Shown here in pieces: positions 1-12,485 of a stretch of 64,000 bases of DNA. The stretch spans positions 8,858,416 through 8,922,415 of the forward strand of contig CM035352.1 in the NCBI GenBank assembly GCA_020137815.1, given 5' to 3'. The notes under the pieces were generated by a model. That model made no database searches, was not told where the DNA came from, and worked only from the letters and a program-made list of their open reading frames with translations. The position numbers and the translations under genes were made by a program. How positions within the stretch are numbered: the stretch's first letter is position 1; every line of letters starts with the position of its first letter. Origin of the DNA: Hormiphora californensis. Taxonomy: Eukaryota; Ctenophora; Tentaculata; Cydippida; Pleurobrachiidae.

Positions 1-347
1 TCCTCAGACGAAAAATGATCGAGGGCACGTGTACTCGTTGGTTGCTATGGTTACTAAGTGTGGTGTTGTCTATGACCGGTGTGTATGATAATAGGGCGCC
101 GATAAACAAACAGGACTGAGGACTGTGGCGTGAGAGAAAAAGAGAGAGAGAGAGATTAAGTGGGTACAGTCAAAACCCCTAATCATCGAACAGATAAAAT
201 CCCCCCGAAATAGGATATTTCACCTCTAAATCGAATAGTACTGTATCGATCCCAATTCACACCACCTGGCCCAATTCACACCACCTGCACCCCTTGCCCT
301 TGCCCCTTACCATCTGTATCCCATGCCCAATTCAGACCACCACTTAC

Positions 348-1157
348 CATCTGTGAATTCTTCCTCTTCATCCGAACTACTATCAGTGAGAACCAGTGGT
401 CCTGGCAAGGGTGGCGGGGGGTTCTCCAGTAACCAAGCCACCACCTGCTCAACACGAGGCTCAGCTATCCCAAGGGCTGGGGAGAAAATTAGTTACAGCT
501 GTGGTAATACGCATAATGCATACAATATCGTTGGTTTTATCATAAGTGGGGGCAATGAACTGAAACACGATCATAAGAATTTAGCAAAATGTCTCTATGG
601 CTCACGACCATAAAAGTTTAAGATTTAGTAAGCTTTTCTCTCTGGCTTACCAGTAATAGCGTACTGGATGTGATGCAAAACAAATCCCATATCCAGAACC
701 TGAGACACAATGGCAGTTGATGCCTTCATTGGGGGTGGTGTAACTGTCTTCGGTTTTTTGTTCTTCTTCCTTGACGGTGGTGGGTCAGGGTGCAGGAGAT
801 CCGAAATGAGGAGTTGGGAGAGTGACAAAGCGGCAATCTCCAACTCCTCCCCAGAAAACATGGCCTTTACAGGACTGGGCCTAGTTGCTGAGAAGATCAG
901 TTGTCGAAGGAGCTGTGAGGCACCCGGTTTGTGCTCGTAGGATAGTGGTGACTGGAAGTTTTTGGGTAGAATTGTTGTGTCCGGGGGTGCGTTCACCATG
1001 ATGGCACGGAGCCTGCTTTGGGAGCGGAATAGGACACGTGCGGCCCGTAGAACACCAAATGAAAGGACTTGTTTCCAGAGGAGGCCAGCCTCTACTCGGG
1101 GAGATGTGGGAGATTGTGGAGGGGGAACTGGAGAGAGGGCGGTGTTCTCACTGTGGG
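348..1157 (-). CDS. HERC2: HERC2 UBA-like region exons (last in window)
   Basis: Exon 651-1157 encodes [20 protein letters not shown], then [13 protein letters not shown], then [20 protein letters not shown]. Exon 348-476 encodes [13 protein letters not shown] followed by an acidic [10 protein letters not shown] tail. The pair reconstitutes a split UBA-like module as in human HERC2 (VQLMEMGFSRRNIEFALK...VEALVGWLLDH). Downstream exons (DOC/APC10, RLD2, RLD3, HECT) are outside the window. Positions 1-340 hold a GA-rich microsatellite (about 134-155) and no exon that I can defend. Confidence 0.9.
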
Positions 1158-4100
1158 CTGAAAATAGGAGAAACAGATATTAGAAGTTAGAAATTGGTAG
1201 GATCGATAGTCGATAGTCGATTCACGGAAAGTAATAAAGTGAAAATAAAACGGTATAATGATTAATTTACTGAATATTCGGCAGATCTAAACTACCTTCA
1301 ACCCACCTTCAATATCCTCCCGTTCTGGTAGGGGTGTGTCCCCCAGACTGCGCCGTCTGGCATGCCTCTTGGTATGAGGGGAGGTAATAGCAGAACAACT
1401 AGACGTCCTCACATGACCTCCCGGACTTATCGGTGTTTCTGGATCTGCCTCTATGAGGGATGTTGGATTTTCAAGGTCTAAATAGCGCCAGTTAAATTGT
1501 TTGCGCTATTACACACGAAAAAAGTAGAACAAGGAAACCCCAAGTAAAGGTGAGGCAGGTGCATGAAGTACGTGAGATATCAGGCTAAATGCAGTACTAA
1601 TTTGCAATACCTAATCTGCGGGATCCGCTCGCCAGGAGAATAATGGAAGCCCACACGGCCATGTCCCGCTCAGTCATTGGTAGTTTATCCACGTGCAATG
1701 TCTCCTCGTTCACCGCAGTGACGTCATTCAGTAAACATGCCTGGAGAAGAGGGGTTCAGTGGGGGGATGGGTCAGAGAATAGGGGGTCAGAGTCGAGAAG
1801 AGGGGGTCAGAGGGGGCATACAATACACATAGAGAAAAGGGGTCCAGCAGATATGCCTGGAGGGTTCAGACTTCAGTGGGGACAGGAACCAATTAGAATT
1901 GGAAATAAATAGAGGGATACATATTTTATTTACGATATGAGATATCTAATTTTCAAGATGAATGGTACCTTTTTGCTGCGATCATGTAACTGTAGGCTGA
2001 CCTTCCCAGACGGCTCAATCTTGGTAATGGTAGCTAGTCCCCACTTCTGGGTTTCAACTAGACATCCTAACCGGAGTCGCCCATCCACACCACCGATCAT
2101 TGCTAGAACAGCGAGAAGAGGGCCCATAATACTGGGGCTACCAATCACGAACTCTCCCTCCTCCGCAAGAGGGATGAGGTTGGTAATGGTTGACAGCCAG
2201 TTAGAGATGAACCTGAAATGATATTGGTGAATGGTGATGTAATCATTGCAAAGTTATTGGCAGTGATGTAATGATTGCAAGGTTATTATCAGGGGGAACA
2301 ACACTAATTATAACAGCCTAATTACTAACAACGGGGGGTGCGACATGTTAATTTTGTTAATTTTGTTAATATTAACATCGAGAAAATAGGTGATTTATTA
2401 ATAATAATAATAATAATAAAGGGTTTTTAGTATACCGCTCAGTCCAGACAGGGCTGGATCATTGACATGAGTCCAACACTGCCCAGATTCAGAGCGGTAC
2501 ACCAAGATTGTTAATATCCTGACTCACTTAGAACAAAATAGACACATCTACTGATTATATACTCCAAAAAATTGAAAAAAGCCTAAGGAAAAACGGGACA
2601 CATAAACTTCTGGAAAACAACAAGATTAACAAAAAGTTAACAAACGTTAACAAATGCCATTTATGCCATCTAAATCACCTTTAGCGCGTGTTTTTGGTAT
2701 TAAACAATTGTTCTGCGAGCAAAGTTGTTCCTTCTGCACGATTTGCACACCCCTACTACCTCTACTACGGCCTTTCTACAGCGATTTGGTTCATTATGTA
2801 AATTTTAATAAAAACTAGTAAAACTAAACCGCAATTGAAGTCAATTGACCCTAATCCACATTTTTCAACCCTAAAAACTAAATAAGACTCATGAATTTAC
2901 CTTGAAACAAAAAATATCCCAAAAATCAATTTTTCTAAAAAAACGCAAGGATTTGTAGCGAAGCAAATTTTCAATCTTTGACCAAAATATTGATTTTGGA
3001 AATATTTTGTTTCTTTTTCCAACAGAAACGTTGTACATCATCTTCTTTCGTCCAAAGAATCGATTATCAATGAAAAAAATTACGTTAAAGTGAGATTTTA
3101 TACGCTAAATTGAAATATTTGTAACTTTTGGATTTTTATCGATTTTGAGCCAAAAAACCTGTATGTCGGACTTTGGTTATCGGAAGAGGCCTTGTTTGGG
3201 TATATTTGTGTTAGATAAGTCATTAAACTATAAAATTAAACCAGTTAAAGTAGTACTATCAACCAATAAGAACAGTCTTTTAGCATTTGTTAACTTTGTT
3301 AATTTTGTTAATTAACGTTAATTAACAAAATCAAAAAAAGAGGTGATTTATTAACAATTAACATGTCGTCCCCCCCCTAACAACACTAATTGTAACAGCC
3401 CAATATCACTAACCCATTGATGCTATGATTCCAGTCAGGTAGAGCATGTAGTTTCCTCAGTAAGGTGACCACTTCCTCTGCAACAGTGTTGACTGGTGGT
3501 GCTGTCAGGGAGGCAATGGCACGCCTCTTCCTCTGTCCCTGTCTGGTGGGGATACAATATTGTGAACTACTTCTCAGATAATATAGTTTTAGTGGTGCAA
3601 CTCTTTGTGTTTATGGACAAACTGAGACAACCAACTGTGATTAAATTCATCTAAGTTTGTCCATAAACCAAGGAGTATTTCCCAGATCTTACTTTGGTAT
3701 ATAGGTTTGTGTAATGAGAACGTTCCCCAGAATAGAGAATAACTTGTCAATAAGAGAGGGGATACAGCTCAGATCATATCCCTTGCCCCAAGTTGGTAGG
3801 AGGACACCCAGGAGACGAAGGGCCATCAGTTTGTGGAACACGTCACTTGGAGACCAACTGAAACAGTGTTAAATTATCGGAAAGTTAGACGAGTGAGATG
3901 TTTACAAGAAGTTAGGATCAAATAATAATTACAATCGCTAACTAATTAATTAATTAACGAATTAATTACTCTGTGGGATGGCTACCAATCACAGTCAGAA
4001 GGAGATCGATCCATGTCTGCTGTGAGAACGCCTGACATATTCCGTTATTCACTGACAGTCCTGGGAACAGAGAGATGTTAAAAAGGTGGGCCTACATAAA

Positions 4101-7100
4101 CATAAAGCTGAAACTTGCCTTGCTCTACCCTTTCTCAAAAGAAGGGATTAGAAAAAAACAGGAGTAGGGGAACCATCACGCAAAAGGGAAAGGACCCCTC
4201 ATACCCCTCAAAGGACAGTGGGAAGGAATTACCAACCTCGTATAAATGGCAGACTGGCCAGACTTGCTTCCCTGGATCTCATCTGTCCCGACCAAATGGA
4301 CAACTTGTGCCTCAGCAACGCTGATATGGGACCCACTCCAACATTATTCAGTGACCCAGATATTATAGTTATCATGGCGAGGTAGTGAGCTGATCTGGTT
4401 GTAACGGCGACCATGTTTAGAGCATCAATATCCCCCACCCAGGTGTCCCAGGTTTCTAGGTCGTGCTCTGGAACCTCCAGATACCCATCACTTTTGTCAA
4501 CCGTTGGGACATCCGCTAACTTCAAATCGTACCTTAGCAGGAGGGGGGTCAGTTATAATATTACTTCTGTTATGGGTAGGGGGGCTATCACTTCTTTGTT
4601 ATACATGGGCATGAGTTTTTGCCGATTGATAATAATAAAATCTAGTTTTCCCGATTAGTTCACCCAAAGATTACCTGTTTTCTTTTCCCATTCGGTAGCT
4701 GTTAGTTTGTCCAGAATCCCAGTGGACCCGTACCCATCCATCACTAGCCACCTCACTGATCACGCATCCCTCTCCCGGGGGTGTGCCATCTTGCTCTCCC
4801 CACTTCCAATCCGGACCACGGACTACCCTAACTCCGGGTTTTAGTAGCTTAGCAACCTCTGAACCTATATAGGTGAAGGAATTGTTAGAGCAACCTCTGA
4901 ACCTGATACAGGTGAAGGAATTGTTAGGGCAACCTCTAAACCTATAGAGTTCAGAATTGTTAGAGCCAGAGCAAGTTTCCATTGTATTGTGTTTCATGTG
5001 GTTTATTGTCGATTTATACTTTTTTTTCTATACTAACCAGTAAGAGGTGGAGGAGGGGAAGGTCTGGGTGGTGGTTTCACTTCCTCAACCTGAGCCAGTA
5101 GTACATTCTCTGAACTCTTGATACTGTAACCACCAAGTAGCCGGGATGCGGTTTGGGTGAGTGCCAAGACTCCGTTGTTAAGGAGGGTTGTTATGGAAAC
5201 GGGACACTGACTTGAGGAGAGCATGAGGAGGGCGAGGTGTAGGAAATACCGATTGTAGGGACCCTCCTTGCCGCTCTGGGAATAAAGAGAAAATATAATC
5301 GTGTTACATTTTTTTAGCCAAAAATGCGTCTGAATTTCACAGTCAATATCAGACGGTGGCATTTCAAAATAATACTGTAGTAAATTATGTGAGATACAAA
5401 GACAGCAAACAGAGTGGCTCCATACCTCTACTTCAAGTAGACAGTCCCGTAGTTTATTGATCGCCCAGCAATCCAACTTTTGGACAGTGAGATCTAGTAG
5501 CAGCCTCTCATTAGCCGGAATCAACTGGACACTGTTCATATAGTTCAGAAGGGGCCCCGGGTAACTACCGCCCATCAGACCCAACCATCCTTTGAGGACA
5601 AAGTATAGCACAGAGGGCTGGAGGTATTTCTGGTGGAGTAGAGAGAGAAGGAACTCGACTCCCTCCAATCGCTTCTGTGCCCTGACCACCTGAAGTTGTG
5701 GGCATTTGAGAAAACAGAACGGTCCATACAATAATAGGGTCTAGTAACATATAATGGCAATGGAATGATATACATTTTACTACCATGGTAACCCGGGTTA
5801 CTATAGTTACCATAGTTACCATAGTTACCTGTCTTTGGAGAGCATATCGCAATCTCGATATTTCGATCTTGTAGTCAGACAACAAGAAGTCCATAATCCG
5901 CATTATCACATGCATCTCACTGGACATACTTCCCATCCTATCTCGTAGCCATCGGACGGATTGTGCAGATCGGAGTTTCCCTTTCACTGGGGTACTCAGT
6001 TGAGGTGGCTCCGGAGATATTGTGGGACTTGTTCGATTGGGAAGTTGGGACACCCTGGGATGTGTGAGGTTTTCTGTGAGGTTTTCTGTAAGGTTTGTTT
6101 GTTTGTTTGTCTGTTTGTTTGTTTGTTTGTTTGTCTGTGCTTTCTGTTCTAAAAAATAGTTATCACCATCCCCAAAATCATGTTTCCCTACCCCATTCAA
6201 TCTGCTGCAGTATACTGTCTCACATTAGAAGAGAGGCAAGGAAGTCAGTACTATTTGGAGTTGTTATGTTCTAACTCTCCTTTATCTTCGCGGGGCACGG
6301 TTTAACTTACATTTCGCTTTGACGGTGCCTTTCTCTTAATCTGAGAGACGACCCTTTCGACTGCGCCTCGGAAACGACTCTTGTTGGTCAGAACGGAATC
6401 AGCACTCTCCTGACGACCCAGCGCTGGTCTAATCTCTCGGAGAAGGAAATTACATCTCTCAATCACCGGTTCACACACCTGAAGGGGATAGGAATATACA
6501 TCATCACACAATTCTGATTCTGACTCACGACAATGTGACGACATAAATAAATTTTGAACGAACCTCTTCGTAAGTCAGCAGGAGTTCCTGTCTGTTGTGC
6601 ATCAGCGTCTTCTTGGCCTGCTGTACTACCTTACATATCTCAGCCAGTGTCTCACTGGCCTGTGGAGGGCAGTTCGTGTGCTTCATTAGCGTCGCTGTTA
6701 GGAGTGTTCCGAGCCTAGGAAATATTGGTTAATTAGTTAATTGGTTAATTGAAACGCCCTATTGAGACAGTGTTCACTGAACACTGTTCAGGCTGTCCCG
6801 TGTGTGATCCTCCAAAAGAAACAGAGGATAGCCGATTATCATTAGAAACGGTGCACGTTTGCAGCTCGCTTCACGCGGCTGGTAGTATAGGGGTGTGAAA
6901 TACACGAAAATATAACCTGGAACAGACTCACTTTTCCAAGGGATGGTCAGGGGATGCCTTGGGTAGTATGAACCGTTTCTGTTGCTGTTCAAGTGTTCGG
7001 AGGAACGCCTGGACTTCCTCCGTGTCAGTTCCATCCACCAGATTCCGCAGAAACTCAGTCTGGGTGTCCGTCAGTGCTTCTTCCAGTTCTGTGACAAGAA

Positions 7101-10100
7101 AAGGATGTTACCAGATCAAAATATATACTAGATGGACTTTACAATCTGAGAGCAAGACGGGGTATTTGCTCAGTACCCTAACAAACGCATGCAGTACGGC
7201 AAATAATATGTTTGTATCAGAATTCTCAGAATGAATAGCTGGGGTATAGCAGTTAATTGTAAATCACGACATATTAATTACCTACCCATGCCCTGAGAGA
7301 AAATGTCCTGTTGAAGGTAGGACTGTACAGCGACCTCGTCTGCAGTAACTGTCTCTGAATGCATCAACTCCTTCGCAATCAAACCCTATATTGTAGGGAA
7401 ATGTGGTATCAGACCCCACTCACATGAAGATACTTCGTGTATCAGCACCAGAAGGAGATATCAAAATTACTATTTACTTCCTCAATTAAGATACTGACAT
7501 ACTGATTGTAAAATATTATAAAGAAATGATTATTCGGCAACAAGATCAACTCACCAGTAGGCTGCCGAGGTACCGTTGAATGTCAATACAATGATACAGT
7601 ACCTCCCTCTCCTCCGACTCCTCCTCCTTCTCCTCCATCACCCCCACTAGGTAGGACTGTAGGACCTCAGGGGGCTCAGGACAACTCGCTGCCCCTTTCC
7701 AACGAGTGAGATAATCTAGGGGGTTTTAGACTTTGATTTTCTACGTTGGTCGGTCGAAATATTGTGTAATAGCTACCTAGTTCATAGCACAGTTTTACTG
7801 CTCAGTTAAACCAAGCTGACCAGGTGGCTGGTAGACACATAAATCAAACAGTCAAACCTCGATATACCGGACCTCGATAACAGATTTACGACGAGTCCGG
7901 TAAATCGAGGTTTTATACCCCAGTTTAACCTGGAACTACCATGCCATTTTAAGGGTAACAGTTTACCTTCAACTAGCTTGATGTCCTGAGGAAAGTCTTT
8001 AGAAACTGAGAAGAAGTTTGCCACATTGAAGACCCTATTTCCCACCACAGCCCAACTACCATCCTCCTTATGCTCGTGTATCTGTTGTATTGTTAGGGCG
8101 GGAGGACAGCCCGGGCCGGAGGTGTCCACCGCCTGGACGAGGTCGCACAAATCAGCCATTCCAGGGAGTGAGGCTGAGAAGTTGTTGAGCGCCAGGAGGA
8201 GAGTTCGTAGTAGCTCTGTGTTACCTGTGGGAGAGAGGGAGGGAGGGAGAGAGGGAGAGAGGGAGGGAGAAAGTGAGAGAGAGAAAGTGAGAGAGACAGA
8301 GACAGAGAGAGACAGACAGACAGACAGAGAGTGAGAGACCTACATGTCAGTGTGTTCACGGCGGTCCTCTTCAGGTGCAACAGGACAAGGTTATTGAGGA
8401 AATCAGGTAGAAGGACACCCACCGCGGAGGAGTGGAGAACAGGCATGAGGACGGGAAACAGATCAGGTTTACTTTGAATGATGTCCGTGAATACTGTCAA
8501 CACTCGCATGCTCTGAAACGGGGAGGGGGTTTTGGAGCCAAATTGTAGGGGCTTAGAGGGGTTTGAGAGGGGTTTTGGAGAGGAGTTGAAAGCCGAGAGG
8601 GGTTTTGGAGGGGGATGAAAGGGTGTTGTGGAGAGGGTGTTTGATAGAATCAGGCCCTGATTATCAGGGTAAGCTGCTTTTATAGAAGGCTATGGAGCTC
8701 TCGGTTTATAGTGTCTAGTGGGGGGTTCGGTGTACACATTTCCGGGAGAACAACCCCATAGTAGTATAGTGTGGACCGCTCGCACCTGATTCTGTGACGT
8801 GGCGGGGCACCAAGTCACGTGACCAACACGTGACGTCACATGGTATCACGTACCTAATACTCTGCTGCTATTGGACGGTTGGTTGTCACGTGAACACATC
8901 ACATGACCAAATCATGTGCATCACGTGATTTATCATGTGCCAAGTCACGTGACCAACACGTGATGTGACATGGTATCACGTGACTGTAGGCACTGATGAT
9001 CATGTGACCCATGTTATAACCATGTATGGTGAGTCAAGTTATGACCATATATGGTCAATTTGTCTGTACCATGTATGACCATATATGTCAATTTGGGATG
9101 GATGATCATTTGAAAATATCCAATATATCATTCGTGATTATCAATGATCATTCATGATTATGAGTGATCATTCGATAGTCATTTTTATAAGACGCAAAAG
9201 GGAGACTATTGTTACAAAGTAGGGGAAGTGAAATATTACAAAACATGGCATTACACATCGGCCTCACTTCTTGTTCATCACACCACCTCATCCTCAGATG
9301 TCTCACTATCGAATTCCTGATCAGTCACATTTTCAACCCTATTTTGATTTTCTCGGATGTTAAAAACCAAACTTGGAAATCTCTTTTTCGTAAACTTAAC
9401 AATTAGTTTTTGCTGATTCCAAGGTTTTGTCGTAATCGGTGAGCTTCGCTTCATTGTAGACTATCTCTCTTATACTATCTCTTGCTGGAAGAAGTTTCTT
9501 CTTTTCTTCTAGAGTTAAAATTATCTCTCCATCAAGAACTGCCTTCATCATCAACTTTATTAACCCTTCGTTGTTAGCAAAATCTGATTTGTAATCAGAG
9601 CGGTGAAAGCGACTTTTATGCGTAGCTAAGTTATGCTTAGAAGAAAATGTTCGATCACAATGAAAGCACTCCATGGTTCATGATTGTGAGTGATCATCAT
9701 GCCTATATATATAGAGAGATAGAGAGATTCATTAAATCTCACAATAGCAAATATTATATCATGCGTGTCAGTTATACAGAAGCTACACCCGACCCTGAAG
9801 TTTATCGTCAAGCATTAGGAAGGGATCTTGGAGTTTATTCGAATCAAACGGGTTGCGGGATTGGGCGGATTTTTAAAGAAAATTTTTAATTGGTGATACC
9901 AATTGGAAAAACGATACTGAAACAAGGTTTTGAGTTAGCGAAACCTGGTCTCCAAGATGCTGGAAATCAACTTGTTGGTGCTGCAAGCAACTATGCAGTA
10001 AACAAAATTGAATCTGGAGCCAAAAGAATATTGACAATGTTGGTAAAAGGAAGTTGACCAACTCTCCTAAAACCTATCTCCTATAAAGGGATATGTTTAC

Positions 10101-12434
10101 CTCTCTAGCTAACCATGTCAAAGTAACTCAAGTCGGCCGAAGGGTTTCCTTCCCAACTTCACCTTTGGGATCCTCAGCCAACACAAGCAGTAATGTGGAA
10201 ACGAAATGGGTGGACATTTTATCCTACTAACTCCCTTGAGAACTCTGATGAGATTTCGTTTACCATTCCATCTATGGAGCGGTATATGCTAGAAAATGTT
10301 GAATATTTACAGAACTGCGAGTGCTTACAGAGAGTAGAGCTAATCCACCGGCCAAACAAAATGTTTCAACATCACCTCATCTTGCAGCCAGCTTGTGGAA
10401 ATGTTGAGGTTTATGCTGGAGGGTTTCTTTGACCCAATCTTATGATAACTCTTACTCCATGTTCAAGTTTTGGGATGATGTAATTCATAATAATCATGAT
10501 TCCCGAGCACTACTAAAGCGTCTGGAGGGATTAGATCTTGATTCTGTGGGTGTAAGACAGATAGTGAAACTTGGAGTTTTATCCAGCTACAGGAGTCCTA
10601 AAAATTTAAATGGTCAAGAAAGGGCCAAAGTTATTGAAGAAGGTAAAACTGTCTATTTGAGGTCAGATCTAAACATTCCTCTATTCAAACAAGGAAAGCT
10701 TCTTCCTACTGAAGTAAAATTTCAAATTAAGCTGACGAAAAACTACTCCGGGTTTATCCTTCTACTGCAGACACTAATACCGATGAAGTTTATTTTGACA
10801 AGGTATTCTTAGATGTACTTTCCAAAGACCTCGGGATACTGTGCTTAGTTTATTGAAGAGCGACTTGCAAAAGAAAATGCCATCTATCATGCTGACAAAA
10901 GTTATGACTATTTTTCCAGTGACGGATCGTTCCACCACAATACAGCTTAAACCTTATCAATGGCCTCTACCATACTTCTTCCTTGTATGTGTACAAGACA
11001 GAAGCGCCCTAGGAAGAAAGAGGAGTAAAAACCCGTTTCACTGAATCTGGTTAAAACAGCTCAGCTGTATGTAAAGGAAAAGAACATTTCCCACGAGCTT
11101 TAGAAATTACAGATCATCTTGAGACAAACATGATGGCAGAGTTTGTAAACGGAACTGGTAGTAAGGGAGACTCTATGGTTATGCACCATTACAGGGTGTA
11201 TCCAGCCTTGGCATTTGATCTCACGCAAGATAAAACACAAAATCAACATGGCCTCAACTTGATGCAAAGTGGATTGTTAGATTGTCCATGGAAATGCTGC
11301 GACAACCAACTGAGGATCTAGTAGTTGATGGTACTCGCTTGGTACGAACAAGTTATTGAAGTGAATAAAAATAGACAATTTTTCATCGTTTTGAAAGTTT
11401 AGCGTGTTCTTATTTTTACCACATAAACCTGGTGTTTACCTTCGTTCTTTTGTCACCCTAAAATGATCACCCACGATCATTTTCCTATAAAAACAATGCT
11501 CTCACTGGTAGTTTTAACCATGTACCTTATCGCTACTAGCCATAAACAAAACCCCAGTCAATTTGTCTTTCGTTCGGAGAATGCTTAGACTTGAATGGCA
11601 CTATGAGGTGGCTGTAAAAAGTGTTAGTCACGCTCTCTTCATCTACATTTAATGTAACCGAGGTAACAATCATTTTTTGGTATCCGAAAAGGGACATGAT
11701 TATGAATCCAGAGATTCTACCAATTCCACCTGGTGTTTATCGAAACGGAGCACAGTTGCTGCTAGCAATGCAACAGGCTATAAGCTCCAAAGAAACGAAA
11801 ATCTGGCGAATGGTTCTGATCATTGGCCTATCCCAGAGTACTTTGCAGATGAAACAACCATGTATGTACGCTGGCGTATCATCATTCCAGTAAAGGATTT
11901 GCAACCAGTGAAAATAGTGTACTGAGGTTTTTTAAGATTTACATGGAAAACGGTCCATTGCACCTTTTACCATCGAAAATTGCAGCTAAAAAGAAGACTT
12001 TCCGACATGCAAAACTGGATATATCTATTCAAACATTGCACCACACACACACACGGACTATAGACAAAGAAATGAACATAACTCGAGATTTTTCGCTATG
12101 TTCCCATTCGAGCAAAAATGGGATACAATCATTATGAATTTGTAAACCCTTCTTATTTCAAAGTGAGATTTGTCTCCTTTACTGAAATACGTTGTAATTT
12201 GTGACAATATGGGCAAGCTTTTTGAGTTTTCAGAAGATGATGCGAGAGATTTCCCTACGTCGATGGTTTTGCATTTTCGAAGTTAGATGAACAGTTAATT
12301 CATAATTTTTGTTTCTTTTGGAATACATAAATTGATTTTTATCCTTATGACTGTGTAGTGAAAACACCTGGTACACCTTAAACGCATTTAAAGCCTCTCT
12401 TGTCTAGTGTATATCTCCTCTCTCTCTCTCCCTC

Positions 12435-12485
<51 letters not shown>

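Noticed and set aside
323-1183. Plus-strand ORFs at 323-613, 710-940 and 962-1183
   Set aside because: They are antisense shadows of HERC2 exons 348-476 and 651-1157.
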